This document shows, in pieces, positions 23,291-34,240 of a stretch of DNA of 64,000 nucleotides. The notes beneath the pieces were generated by a model. The model was not told the DNA's origin. It worked only from the letters and a program-made list of their open reading frames with translations, and searched no databases. The translations under genes were made by a program, and so were the position numbers. This DNA comes from Siphonodentalium dalli (Eukaryota; Mollusca; Scaphopoda; Gadilida; Siphonodentaliidae), in the NCBI GenBank assembly GCA_032622095.1, contig CP136061.1, positions 260,246,077 to 260,310,076 of the forward strand, given 5' to 3'. Every line of letters starts with the position of its first letter. Position 1 is the stretch's first letter.

Positions 23291-24066
23291 CATACACTTT
23301 ATAGTGTGTTTCAGAACGAAAACAAAATGAATAAAATCAACAAATTTGTAAATTTAAAAACAATTCAAACGTTGTTGTATTCCATGTCCCAGCCCGGACA
23401 TATACACCAAATTTCAATAATATTCACTGAGAAACAACGGACCAAACGCCATATAACACCCCGTATGCATCTTTTATTCCGAGTTGGCCTTTTATTCCGA
23501 GTTGGCACTCGCCGATTGGGGCGAGTTAGCCCTGAGGCGAGTACGCCGATTCCGACACCTTTTCTATTTGCAGCAGGTTAAGTTTACGCGTAATTTAATT
23601 CACAAAGTTCCCCAATTGGTATCGTAAATAGAGCGACCTTATTTGACAGAGAATGCCTCTGTTATTGATTATAAAGTTGCTATACATTAAATACGACAAT
23701 TCACATGCTCGTTCAAGCGCAGTAGTCTATTTTCCCCATGTTAAAGGACATCCACAAATACTAAATAACGCTAACTTACTGCCGAATGTTTTACACGACA
23801 ACTGTTAACATATTTGGGCTGAATTCATTTGACGCGGTATTATTCCTCAAAATAAACAACAAAACCATCGTTACTTGGAAATGTAGTTTGGGCTAACATT
23901 TACATAAATCCTCCATATCATTATTCCGACAACACCCCTCATAATGAATAATAGACCATTACAATCGCTATTTTTATAACTGATTTGGAAGTATACATTT
24001 AGTATAGAAGGGGTTAAATTAACATACTCGTTTGGAGATGTACTTTAGCTGCGTTTCAGGGACACA
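23291..24066. other. Intron sequence without recognised features
   Basis: AT-rich. A short near-duplicate TTTTATTCCGAGTTGGC occurs twice at 23,470-23,505. No exon is seen. Confidence 0.35.
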
Positions 24067-24068
24067 TA

Positions 24069-24553
24069 CAGTACCAGACAACATAAGTGGTATATTAATA
24101 ATAACATTGCAAGTGGAAACGCTTACAAGCGCGCCGATTGCAATATTATTGCAATAGTTTTTGCGCTTAATATCGCAATATTTTTTAGCGATTAATATTG
24201 CGATATCGCGTGCTTAATATTGCGACATCTTGCGTTCAAAATTGTGACATTTAAAGCAAATTTTCGCTTTTTCTATATTGTTTGGCACAACTAGAGACAA
24301 TGTTTTAGCTTTGTATATATAAGTATAGTTGTAAATGCTATATTACACTATATGTAAACTATATGCATAGTATTTATCTAATATTAATATAACACTATCG
24401 CATCTGTAAGAAATTTTGTCGCGCTCAATATTGCGGCAATTCACGTTTAATATCGCAATATTCTGCGCTCAATATCGCAAAAATAAGCGCGACAGATGTT
24501 TGGTATGGCGCTATAATCGCGCCTCAATATACCACTTCTTCTGACTGGTACTG
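24069..24553. mobile_element. MITE with 28-bp terminal inverted repeats, TA target duplication
   Basis: The left end CAGTACCAG..AAGTGGTATATT is mirrored by AATATACCACTT..CTGGTACTG at the right end, and both are flanked by TA (24,067-24,068 and 24,554-24,555). The interior is filled with AATATxGCGAT / TAATATTGCG motifs in both orientations. There is no coding capacity. The TA duplication suits a Tc1/mariner- or similar TA-targeting transposase acting in trans. Confidence 0.8.
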
Positions 24554-24555
24554 TA

Positions 24556-25041
24556 CGTAGTTGTTTTCGAAATAATTGACATGATTTACAATGTTGAAAC
24601 AAGACATCACTACAACAACTCAATACGTTGAAATGTAAATAAGATCAGGGATCTACCTCAGATCATACCACGGATCTCTATCCTGGCTCTACCCCCGCAT
24701 GGAGATCATATCCCACCCGTTCAAAACCTGGGAACTTTGATGTTATATCCTGTTCTGACGGGGAACGTTATAACAGTGAACAGATATGAATATATCTATT
24801 TGTGGATACTTGTTCCTATATATATTCTACTTCACAGTAGTGTGTTCCAACTCGAGATCGCTCACAAGTTCAATTAAATCGCGCGATTTCGAGTTAGGAC
24901 CGTCACATACAGTGAAATGCATTATTGAGATACATATATTAACCGATAGATATATTACCTGCACTGTTTTTCAATGTTATACACTTCCCTGACACATGTT
25001 TCCATGTTTTAAATTGGTGGATTAACCGGATTAGAGCTTCG
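24556..25041. other. Intron sequence without recognised features
   Basis: Between the MITE and ApeC exon 2. No repeat or exon is recognised. Confidence 0.35.
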
Positions 25042-25187
25042 TCAATCTAATGATCTAACCGATTCCATCCGCATGGTGCCCCTCACATACAAGAGCAGAC
25101 GACACTCAGGACTATATCCTTCTATCTGTGTGAGGCTCTCTACGGGTTTAACCAGAGTAGATATGTATATTATGATCCAGGACCAAC

Positions 25188-25394
25188 CTCTGACATTCTG
25201 GCATTTCCCCTCAAATGTCGGATAAAGTATAAAGTTTGACGAGGTCGGAAATGTTATATGATCTTCGTCGCCACCATCCTGTCGACAACAATAATGCAAT
25301 ATGGTTGTATCAGTTGTGATGTCAGCATCAGGTACGTCGTCTGTCGAAGTTGCTCCGTACTTATCGCTGAACTGTATGCTTCCTGTGTCGAAAT
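25188..25394 (-). CDS. Astacin-EGF-ApeC-CUB gene, ApeC exon 2
   Basis: Encodes the middle of the ApeC domain. FDTGSIQFSDKYG matches the family G.I.wdDe region, DITTDTTILHYCCRQDG supplies the diagnostic double cysteine and R.DG, and a ..F.L...GKCQNV part supplies the CQ.V motif. The acceptor TTCTGAATCTAG leaves two bases (AT). With G from exon 1 these make Asp, giving CPEDFDTG across the join. The donor AGAG/GTTGGT is weak, chosen because it gives phase 1 and aligns the domain into the 11,890 exon. Without splicing, the frame stays open 48 more codons to a TGA at 25,042-25,044, so a shorter protein lacking the ApeC end and CUB could be made. Confidence 0.85.
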
Positions 25395-27246
25395 CTAGAT
25401 TCAGAACAGAAGAGATCGCTACATTACTTCAGGATAGAGCGAGACCGAACGAACACAACATCGCGTAATCGAAATTCTCGACGTTGCAATTAAATTCATT
25501 GCAGAAAATAGACATCGATTCACTGAATCCAGAAAATAGGCATCGATTCACTGAATCCAGAACAAAAATGTTTTCTAAGAAGCTTATACATGTACGTATT
25601 TAGCCACCGAAACGATATTTGATCTATTCTACGGGTTAGGGTCATTGTTATTATAACACATGTGGGCATTGTCACACGTCAGTCGCAACGGGAAACAGCG
25701 AATTATATCGAAGCATGAATGAGCTATCGCCGTTCAATACCTGAAATCAATTTAAATCATGCCGTCCCCAATAGTCCCTGAAATCAATTTAACTACCGAA
25801 GTATCTAGACTAAGTGTTGATTGTAGTGAAACCTTGGTCTAGTTTCATTTAGACTTAATTGGTTAGCGAGTGATTTCAAGGTTTTGTTTCAGATTTGAAC
25901 AATACACAGCATCTAAAGAGTGTGCGACAAGCAAAACACTTAACTCTGGGGGGACACTAAACTCATCGTGGATCGCCATGATTCACGGTTATTTGTTCGC
26001 GGTAATCCACTTGTGTGGAACGGATTAGGATAAATCAACTGACCAGGGCTGACCAAGAATCACCGCGAACCACTGAGAATCGCCACAAAACAACGGTATC
26101 TACTTAGAATAGTTTACGCCATTTCGTTTTATTTTATAACAGTATTAACTAAACATAGATAATTGTCTTGTCGTTATTGTTTAAAGGTGGATTATCTCTT
26201 TGTAAACATGTATTATATAGTTACCGGGGTATAAAATATTACATCTGAATCGAAGAATCCTGCCCGGAAATGCTTTTATCGATTAATATTCATTATATTT
26301 CGAATACTTTCTGGTCTAGAAAGGTGTGATTGTTTAGCTAACGAACAATAGTGGATACTGCTAACAGACTGTCTTTACTTGTTTAAACTTTTAATGACCG
26401 AAAATGAAGAAATTGGTGAATACCTGTGTGTCGCGGCGATTCACGGTCGTATATAGTGAGTTTATTGTTATCTGCGACCATCACTATAATTACACCATGC
26501 ACTGTGAACAAATCCCGTAAAAAAATACGGCATACAGTGCCGGCAGCTATTATACCGTTGATTCCCGTTGCATATATGAGGTTTGCGGTAAATACATGTG
26601 ATCCAAGATGTATCGTTGCGGTTCAAGGTAGTATATAGTGAGGTTGTGGTTATCTACGACCGTCACTTCCGTTACACCATACACTGTGAACAAATCATGT
26701 AAAAAATTTACGGCATAAATTGCCTTTGATTCCCGTTCCATATACCGCATCATTAATCATGTAGCCGATTAAGTTGTCGGTGTTTGAGTGGGTCACTGTG
26801 AATCTTCTCCCAAAATAATCGCAATGGTGTTCAGTGTTTTGCTTATCGCACGCACAATATTTTACGTCGCTGATCATGTAGGCTACGAAATGGACATAAG
26901 ATGCCACTTCAAGATAAAAGTATACGAGTATACGAGTATAGGGACATCACTAGGTTGACATTTGTTTACTGTTATGGTATTCGTTACGTTCGGCGTGTTG
27001 TTCAGTGGACGCCGCATTAGAGGATGTAGCACATTATACGCCCACACCCTTGAACCAGTGCAAACTTCCATTAGGACCCCAACAATTTTAACCTATATTT
27101 GGTGTAAAAATTTAAACTGATGTTGTTCCAGGCAGTTGAAAATTGTGACCATTGTTTTTGGGGAGACACCCCAGCACCACCTTTCGCTACACTCCATGCA
27201 TGTTTGATGCGTCAATTTGCAATATTTTGAGCGTACTTTGACTTAC
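25395..27246. other. Intron between ApeC exons 1 and 2
   Basis: Holds a roughly 35-bp tandem duplication (about 25,503-25,563, CATCGATTCACTGAATCCAGAA twice). It also has a diverged direct duplication at about 26,450-26,575 and 26,635-26,750 sharing CACTGTGAACAAATC and TTGATTCCCGTT. The motif TCAGTGTTTTGCTTATCG (26,832) recurs inverted at 50,948, marking an interspersed repeat. No exon is seen. Confidence 0.5.
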
Positions 27247-27519
27247 CTTCGGGGCAAGTCCCGCCTATTCTGTGTATACAGTACACTCCGGTCGGCCATT
27301 TCGTTCCTGTAGCAGTCGCATTATTTTGCACACAAAAGTTCTGAGTGATGTTTTGCCCTTGACGGATTCCCAAAATGCTGAAATATGTGCTCGTGCTTAT
27401 GTCTGCGTTCGCGGCCTGAGTCAGGGATCCAGTTTGCATCGATGCTGACGGGCAATCAGTTTCTGTTTTTGGTAGGGAATAACTTCCCCCGGGCCATGCC
27501 ATCTGCTTCTGTGCACTAT
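27247..27519 (-). CDS. Astacin-EGF-ApeC-CUB gene, ApeC exon 1
   Basis: Encodes the first half of the ApeC (apextrin C-terminal) domain. MAWPGGSYSLPKTETDCP matches the WP.G.Y.lP....CP start, ITQNFCVQN matches the FC motif, and KWPTGVYCIHRIGGTCPE matches the W+.G.YCI....CP motif. That is four of eight domain cysteines in order. The acceptor CTGTTTCTCAG and a consensus donor G/GTAAGT give phase 1 at both ends. ApeC domains occur in marine invertebrate secreted and innate-immune proteins, and amphioxus apextrin-like proteins bind bacterial cell-wall material. Here it follows a protease and an EGF module, so a microbe- or matrix-binding role for the enzyme is plausible but inferred. Confidence 0.93.
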
Positions 27520-28487
27520 CTGAGAAACAGACAGAAGAGACACATTTGAAGAGTGCGCTACATAACCCACGAAGATCGCGTACTATTGTTATTGTTAAAC
27601 CAGCAATATCGACTGTGGCAATCGAATTAAGCGCACAACAGGGATCAGTGTATGCGATATTAAATTATTGGCCAGGCAATCTTACCAAAATGTTCTTAGT
27701 TATGTCACTAATATTGTTTTAGCTACAATCCATGCACGTTGGGGACATTTTCGGAGATACACATGTAGTTCAATTTTCGACAATCATGTCTAAGATGATC
27801 CCCAGAATGTTGTATTTAACAAAATGTTCATGTCATGTCATAAATGTAACTAATAAATAATTGTTCTCAGTTAGCGAGTTGTACTGATTTTTTGTTTAAA
27901 GATGCAGTTAATCTCATAGCATTATTGTTTTTTTTAATTTGTTTTTATTGATCAAGAAGAATAACAACAAAGAAAGAGACAAAATACATTCACTCATTCA
28001 TGCTCTCAGTCCAAGACATGGAAGAGTTTTGCTCTTCCATGCCCTGGCCTACTTTCTTACCTGTGACATGCAATTAGACAATATTTAAAGCCTCACAATG
28101 AGTAAGGACAATTTTAACAATCATCGTTCAACTTAAAAGCAAGACCAATAACCGATACTAGGTACTACCTTGATATATCTTGCCTGAAATGGATTTTCTT
28201 TGGCAACAAAAATGGTGATAAAAAACAATAGATAATTTTTCCGTCTTTAGAATAACTTAAAATTTTCCTTTATTAACCGGCTAAAGTGGTCGATGTGTGT
28301 AATATTTAAGGTTTGCAGATTTAATATTCCAAACACTATGTGCAGCTTTAATTGATTTAAATTCGGAATTTAACATAAACAGTATAATTTTTAAATTTAA
28401 CCATTTTGAGACCGTATTGTAAGTTTTACTTGATTCTATGAACTTCTCTTGGAGGGATTTTAAACATTTCATTTTTATAACACTGAC
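27520..28487. other. Intron between EGF and ApeC exons
   Basis: Contains a perfect 10-bp stem, 5-base loop hairpin at 28,017-28,041 (CATGGAAGAG, loop, CTCTTCCATG) and a T-rich run near 27,930. No exon is seen. Confidence 0.4.
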
Positions 28488-28622
28488 CTCCTTGATATAT
28501 TTCCGTACAGTTGCTTGAAGACTCAAGTCCCAGTGGACAAACGCATTGACATACGCCCTCTAGCGGCGAAATGTAGCCGTGATTCTCACAATTGACGCCG
28601 GCCATATCGGGGCACGAAATCG
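28488..28622 (-). CDS. Astacin-EGF-ApeC-CUB gene, EGF-like exon
   Basis: Encodes an EGF-like module with six cysteines: ISCPDMAGVNCENHGY, VCQCVCPLGLES, then SNCTEIYQG. The spacing (CP....C.n.Gy.....C.C.CP.G.....C) is that of the EGF module following many astacin domains. The acceptor TTACTTTATTTTCCAG and donor GGAG/GTCAGT give phase 1 at both ends, as expected for a shuffled extracellular module. The 135 nt encode exactly one domain. The upstream join gives YDCQTISCPD and the downstream join IYQGDSAQKQ. Confidence 0.92.
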
Positions 28623-29830
28623 CTGGAAAATAAAGTAACATAGCTGTACATGGTTCGGTATAGTATACATGGACTGTGGAAAATTCGTTTAGTAAATCAA
28701 ACACCGCCAATGATTACGACATGAACCAAGATGATTTGGTTCTGCAAATATTTCTCGTCGGAGTTTGATCCAAATACAATCTATACATTTAATCTGAAGT
28801 ATCCATTAATTACGACTGACTTCTAATACACCATACGTGTGGTTGTTATTAAATGGTGAGTAAGATACATTCCAACAACGCAATATAAGTCACCAGGTCT
28901 TTTTGGATAAACAAGCAATATTGAGCGGATAATGTTCAAGAAATAACTCTTGTTTCGGTTAATGTCATGCAGTTAGCGTTACTAAGGTTATTCATTGGTG
29001 CGTTATAGCAACTTTGTTTTCAATCTTTCGAATAAATGAATCCGTCTGTTGACAGGAGAACCACCATAATTGGAAGGATGAAATAAAATGATCGAAGAAA
29101 ATTACACCTAAAGTTTAACCAGAAACGACCTCATATTATATATTGATGAAGTGACGTAATTAATTCATCGATAATGATTGCTAATGACAAGTGGTCACTC
29201 AATTGCGAGTGCGCTGTACGTGTTTCTGATATATTTAGGTTGAACAGTTGTTAGTTTTTATTTAATTTCTTTGCAAATGTTAGCACGAGTCTAGTTGATT
29301 TATCTATGTACTTGTGCGCCGAGGGTTAGCAGCACGGCCAATGGTAGGGCAATCCTACTCAAAGGAATTCTGCTGCGAGATGGACACGCCTATTAATCCG
29401 TATGGAATAGAAGTTATATATCACCCACTATATAGGCGTTGTCAATTGTCATATCAATCGATGCTGCTGTTAATTCTGAAGCAGAAAGCAAGCAAAAAAT
29501 TTAAGATAATTAGAATGCACTTGCTGCCAATATACCACTCGAAACATCAAATTATTGCGTGCATACTGTAGAGTTAAAATCGGTCTCTCTTCATTTCTGC
29601 GGTTTTTTTTATGAAAGTAGGCCATAAATCGACTTTTGGTCTTCGACATAAATCAGTTTTCGGTAGGTAGATGCGGGTTTTAGTCTGGTTTTCTAGCATA
29701 CATGTAATATAATAATACGTCAAATTTTACAATTTTCGACTGGAAGCGATAAATATACAGACCCATTTCAAGTTGTAGTGATTCGCATGGCCATGTACAT
29801 ACTTCCGGTTTAATGACATGGCATAGCCCC
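28623..29830. other. Intron sequence without recognised features
   Basis: Between the EGF exon and the 65-bp repeat array. No exon or structured repeat is recognised. Confidence 0.35.
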
Positions 29831-30385
29831 ATGCCATGGTAGTAATTTAGACTTCTGATTAGCCGATATAAGTTGGAGAAATGGTAAATGTCTATACCAT
29901 ATTTGTAATTTCAGACTGTTATTGGCCGATCTAAATTGGAGACATGGTAAATGACTATACCATATTAGTAATTTCGACATCTGATGGCCGATTTAAATTG
30001 GAGACATGGCGAATGCCTATACCATAATATTTATTATTAGTAATTTCGACATCTGATTGGCCGACGTTTATTGGAAACAATGTAAATTTGGGTGTTTTGT
30101 GGGTAACAATTATCTAAAAATAACACGAAAACAAAACTCTCGATCTATCGATGGTATAAGATCCGCATTGTAACTGTTAATACCATATAAGTATTGGCTA
30201 ACTACACCATATCCGTAATTTAAAGTTATAATTTTTGGCGATTTAAATTGAAGAGATGGTAAATGTATATACCATATTAGTAAATTCGACTTCTGATTGA
30301 CCGATTTAAATTGGAGACACAGTACATGTCTATACCAAATTGAGGCCGATTTAAATTGGAGACATGATAAATGTCCATACAATAT
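29830..30385. repeat. About 65-bp degenerate tandem repeat
   Basis: Units contain CGATTTAAATTGGAGACATGGTAAATGxCTATACCAT followed by ATTAGTAATTTCGACxTCTGATTGG. About four copies lie at 29,850-30,070 and three at 30,180-30,380, split by a unique stretch. Confidence 0.75.
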
Positions 30386-30464
30386 TCTGGGGATATGTTA
30401 AGATGTTCTCTTGAATTATGTGGAATGTATCAAGCTAAGTTATAACTTAATAATAATAATACCC

Positions 30465-30836
30465 CCGTCTACAAGTATAGTTACTTTGACAGTCATAGGC
30501 GTCGGAGAATGTTTTCCACATTTAAAACTATATATATAGTCGTATGTATATCCCCGCCCCCGTCTACACGTATATATTTGACAGTCATAGGCGTCGGAGA
30601 ATGTTTTCCACATTTGAAACTAGTCGTATGCATATCCTGCCCCCGTCTACACGTATAGTTACTTTGACAGTCACAGGTGTCGGAGAATGTTTTCCCCATT
30701 TAATACCAATCTTCTGGATACCCCCAGCCCCATCTACACGTATAATTACTTTGACAGTCATAGGCGTCGGAGAATGTTTTCCACATTAAAAACTAATCGT
30801 ATGTATATCCCCCGCCCCATCTACAAGTATAGTTAC
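30465..30836 (-). repeat. About 88-bp array made from the end of an astacin exon and its donor
   Basis: On the minus strand each unit repeats the last codons of the next exon upstream, with WxTFSDAYDCQ in recognisable form (GGAAAACATTCTCCGAC, GCCTATGACTGTCAAAG), followed by GTAACTATAC. Units start near 30,485, 30,577, 30,663, 30,750 and, for the functional exon, 30,838. Several units therefore carry an intact splice-donor sequence inside the intron. Confidence 0.85.
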
Positions 30837-30939
30837 TTTGGCAGTCATAGGCGTCGGAGAATGTTTGCCACATGTAAAACCAATCCTCTGTATATCCCAG
30901 TAGATACGTCATTCGTGGATCCAGTGACTTGATGGCACT
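30837..30939 (-). CDS. Astacin-EGF-ApeC-CUB gene, last astacin exon
   Basis: Encodes the C-terminal end of the protease domain: SAIKSLDPRMTYLLGYTEDW, then FSDAYDCQ. This matches the astacin ending I...d........G....lS..D...n.lY.C, in which the final Cys closes a disulfide with the TC cysteine early in the domain. The acceptor CATTTAATTCCAG gives phase 0. The donor CAAA/GTAACT gives phase 1. The exon 3-prime end seeded the 88-bp array just downstream, and its 5-prime half has a decayed duplicate at 31,275-31,323. Confidence 0.87.
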
Positions 30940-31167
30940 CTGGAATTAAATGTTTAGATCATGTGATAGTATTCATGGATCGCTGAAATGCAAAGGGCCG
31001 AATATCATTTAAACTTTAAAGCCAAATGGTTTAATTTATAATTAAATATGTTGTATAGTATGTGTATGTTGTGGTGGGATAGAACATCATAATGTTAGTT
31101 TCTATAGTCTTAACACATTTATTCTATGTGTTTAAAAAGTCAAAACACCATCGATATCATCATCAAT

Positions 31168-31272
31168 TCCAATTACCCGGTGATGATCCCTTTAATTACC
31201 CGATGATGATCCCTCTAATTACCCGGTGATGATCCCTCTAATTACCCGGTGATGATCCCTCTAAGAGAGGAA
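31168..31272. repeat. 23-bp tandem repeat, four copies
   Basis: ATTACCCGGTGATGATCCCTxTA repeated between about 31,175 and 31,268. It abuts the point where the decayed exon copy loses homology. Confidence 0.85.
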
Positions 31273-31274
31273 CC

Positions 31275-31323
31275 GCCGCTTTTCAGCAGATAATTCATTT
31301 GTGGATCCAGTTGTTTGATGGAG
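31275..31323 (-). pseudogene. Decayed duplicate of the last astacin exon (5-prime half)
   Basis: After an acceptor-like CATTACATAG, the minus strand reads SIKQLDPQMNYLL, closely matching AIKSLDPRMTYLL of the functional exon 386 bp away. The FSDAYDC half is missing and replaced by sequence leading into the 23-bp repeat, so no donor at the homologous place survives. It might be an alternative exon, but the lost cysteine argues against function. Confidence 0.75.
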
Positions 31324-31349
31324 CTATGTAATGAAATGTTTAGATCATG

Positions 31350-32619
31350 CCACTTCACCAATTCACAGAAGCCTGGGTACTCTTTTAAGTTCTGACCAGC
31401 GAGTTAATAACAATAAAATAACACAGGTAATAACTTTCCTCGTTGATATAACTGTTGTTTAACAGCGTATACATGTATATCGCAGCATGTGAACTTTTTC
31501 AAGGTTTTAGTTCAGATAACATGGTTTAAGCGACTTTTGTCAGACGATTTGGCGATACACACTGATAGATCGCCCGGGTAAATAAATCATAATTTGTTTT
31601 AACAACAATAATATACATATATTTGCATGCCATGGTCATAATACCGCAGATTCTTATCTAATCCCTTGTACGTTTTGTGAATGGCGACCATCCTGATGGC
31701 GTCATTAATCAACCCAATCTCCACCCATCATTAGCATATTCGCTAAATTTCTTCACAAAATGCACACGGGAGCCAAACCATGGACATAAGAGTCTCTACT
31801 ATAGTGACATAGGTTAGATTTTAAAATGTATTTAATACTAAGTTGCTATTAGCCACCGATTTCAAACCGCCGTTAATGTCTTAAGAGAAAAGTTTGAAAA
31901 TTCATCAAATTTCCAAAATTCGGTCGCAATTTTGGCGGCCATCTTAGTTTAATGTAGCCAATTTTTCTATCAAAGGGAAGCCTACTGTAATATTATTACA
32001 ACAGTAGAGAAATAGTCTGTTTTCGATCTGAATTTCACTACAGCTATTGATCAAACTGACTCAATGCCTACTGAAATTGTGGATGGTGGCCATCGTGATG
32101 ACGTCATAAATCCACCCAGTCGCGACCCCATGTGTCTAACATTTATTTTCTGCTATTAGCGTGGTCTTTACATTTCTTCACAAAATGCACTTGGGAGCCA
32201 CAAAAAATGGACACAGGAGCCTGTACTATAACAGGGACCAATTTTATTTCCGGAAATATTGTTTTTATGTCTCCTGTCAAATATTATTTTCGGTGGATCA
32301 ACGTGATGAACACGTGATCAAAAGTCAGCTCAGGAACACTACCTGAGGCTACGTTCAAACACTCGCAAATTCGCCAGGCATTCATTTCAAGGCATTTCGG
32401 TAAACAATGATACAATGTGACAGAAACTGAATGCAAAACGCTTATAAAATGCAATTGTATCAGAACTAACTACTACACGATAAGTAAATGCTAAGAGGTT
32501 CCAAAAGTAATATGCTATCGAAATTCTATTTAAATAGCTTGAAATTATCTCGCAATGATCAAATATGCAGGTATTTTAAGACAATGTATTAGTAGCACCA
32601 TTACATGTGGAACTATCTA
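31350..32619. other. Intron with a diverged direct repeat
   Basis: Two copies of a segment at about 31,680-31,810 and 32,080-32,240 share TTTCTTCACAAAATGCAC, GGGAGCCA and GACGTCAT-like motifs (offset about 400). Nothing coding is seen. Confidence 0.45.
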
Positions 32620-32744
32620 AATGTTACTTCCCATGTCGTAAGCATGTTGATGTCCATAATATGGCACCATATGGTTTTCTACGAGAAAATGCCTGTAAAA
32701 CTTGCCAGTATGTGAACATGCCCTTAGAGTATACATGTACGTAC

Positions 32745-32818
32745 CGACCAACTATAGTGCATCTCGCTCGTGACGTCATATCGGTCTGCTCCATAAGAGG
32801 ATCCGGACGCAATCTCCG
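32745..32818 (-). CDS. Astacin-EGF-ApeC-CUB gene, Met-turn exon
   Basis: Encodes EIASGSSYGADRYDVTSEMH followed by Tyr, then SWS. YDVTSEMHY matches the astacin Met-turn YDY.SvMHY, with the structural Met and the zinc-coordinating Tyr both kept. The acceptor TATATTTAACAG leaves two bases (phase 1). The donor TCG/GTACGT gives phase 0. The stretch between the zinc motif and the Met-turn is about 20 residues shorter than usual, so a loop has been lost or another small exon is skipped. A damaged second copy lies 211 bp upstream. Confidence 0.88.
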
Positions 32819-32955
32819 CTGTTAAATATAGATACATGCGTATTTTATATGCAATTTGACGTGCATACTCTGGAACCTAATGGTTTTCTATAAACAAAAT
32901 GCCTGTAAAAAATTGCCAGTGTGTGAACATGCCCTTGGAGTATACAAGTACGTAC

Positions 32956-33020
32956 CTTCCAGATAGCGTGCATCTCGCTCGTGACGTCATATCGTTAAGA
33001 CGATCCGGCCATACTCTCGG
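32956..33020 (-). pseudogene. Decayed duplicate of the Met-turn exon
   Basis: It keeps YDVTSEMH and a GTACGT donor but reads MHAIW in place of MHYSW, losing the zinc-ligand Tyr. It has an in-frame TAA caused by a deletion of about 9 bases just before YDV, and the acceptor AG is altered (AACAATAACG). It cannot replace the functional exon. Confidence 0.85.
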
Positions 33021-33050
33021 CCGTTATTGTTAAATATAGATACATGCGGG

Positions 33051-34240
33051 TGTCACCTGAACTGAATGAGTCCGGCCGCCAAAATATAAAGTGTTTTTCT
33101 CGGCGGATTCTGTCGGTTTATGACCCCCTTCTTAAGAATCTACCCGCTGATACCCGATCAGCTTTGGGGAATTTGAGATATCTGGACAAACAAAAATGGT
33201 GGTCAAAATGGCCGAATGTGTAAAACAAAAATGACTTTTAAACCCATGGAGTTGAAAACAGTTATGGAAACAACGAGTTGTCACAGTTGTTTTGTTATCT
33301 AAATGGGCATATATCAATTTTAGCTCAACGATTGATAAAATATTAAAGATGGCCAACAAGATGGCTGCTTAAAATAGTGAAAATCTTAGTATTGACCAAA
33401 TTCCCACAAACGAACCTCAGTGTATGAAATGTGACATTGCGTTTGATTTATTAACACATTTAATAACCTAATTCTTCATTCCAAAAGTAAATAGAGCCAT
33501 TCTCACCATGGAGAGAAAATTTATGAGACAACAGAAATATGACGTAATAGAAGCAAATACGTTTATATTGTACGTCTGAGTCTGATATATCGACAGTTGC
33601 GTTACAACGCAAGCTGAGGTACCACTGTCAGTCGATTCTTTCTTGTTTTATCAAATCAAGCATCAAGCAACACCCACAATGTTGTCCATAAATAAACTAT
33701 TGTTACCTAAACGACAAAGAGCGTTGTTTGATCAAACGAAAGACACCATGGCATTTCCCGTAGTAAAGAGTGAAATTACTTGCAATGCGAACATCGTGGG
33801 GCTTTATTAGTGGCAGTATGTGTAAATGTATAACGGTCGTGAAAAATATGAATATATAATTATGTATGCTAACGGCTGTAATGAGACAGCCTAACTCAAG
33901 AACGACCAATGTCCAGAGCGGTCAGCAAAATAACTATATTTGACATACATGTAAACATTCCCCCGGTTGATCGAGAAATAAAAGCAAATGACATATGTAC
34001 AGCATCTTACTCAGTTGGTGGACCACGAAATCACAACCGATCAGCTGCTGCAAGATTCATCTCTATGTTCTGTTCCAGAGACATTATCCACTAATTAATT
34101 AGATAGCTTGTATGTACCGCTGAATTTCATTCGTTCTGTCGGTACAATTGTGGCCAGTACGAGGTTATCCAATGTTCTCTAATCGGTACTTTCATCGTGC
34201 AGAGAACGTACTATGAAATACTATGCATTTAAAGACATAT
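33051..34240. other. Intron sequence
   Basis: Contains AAAATGGCC/GATGGCC-type short motifs (33,195-33,370). An ORF at 33,703-33,909 (minus) has an acceptor-like and a donor-like edge but no astacin motif and is not needed by the chain. Nothing is annotated. Confidence 0.35.

Larger units (their letters stand above)
32645..33050 (-). repeat. About 210-bp tandem duplication spanning the Met-turn exon
   Basis: AAAATGCCTGTAAAA, GTGTGAACATGCCCTT, TATACxxGTACGTACC and GCATCTCGCTCGTGACGTCA occur at about 32,685-32,785 and again at 32,895-32,995 with an offset of 210-211. The copy nearer 32.75 kb is functional. Confidence 0.88.

Noticed and set aside
25042-25187. Treating the open frame to 25,042 as the normal gene end
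   Set aside because: The read-through lacks the ApeC HPY/CYY ending, which is present in phase in the 11,890 exon. Kept only as a possible isoform.
28017-28041. Perfect short hairpin, considered as a terminator
   Set aside because: It lies in an intron of a eukaryotic gene and has no following U-tract. Rho-independent termination does not apply.
30493-30932. Plus-strand ORFs with repeated GVGECFPH
   Set aside because: They are the antisense of the exon-derived 88-bp array.
33703-33909. Minus-strand ORF with acceptor- and donor-like edges (PHDVRIASNFTLYYGKCHG)
   Set aside because: It lies between the zinc-site and Met-turn exons, which already join in phase. It has no astacin motif.
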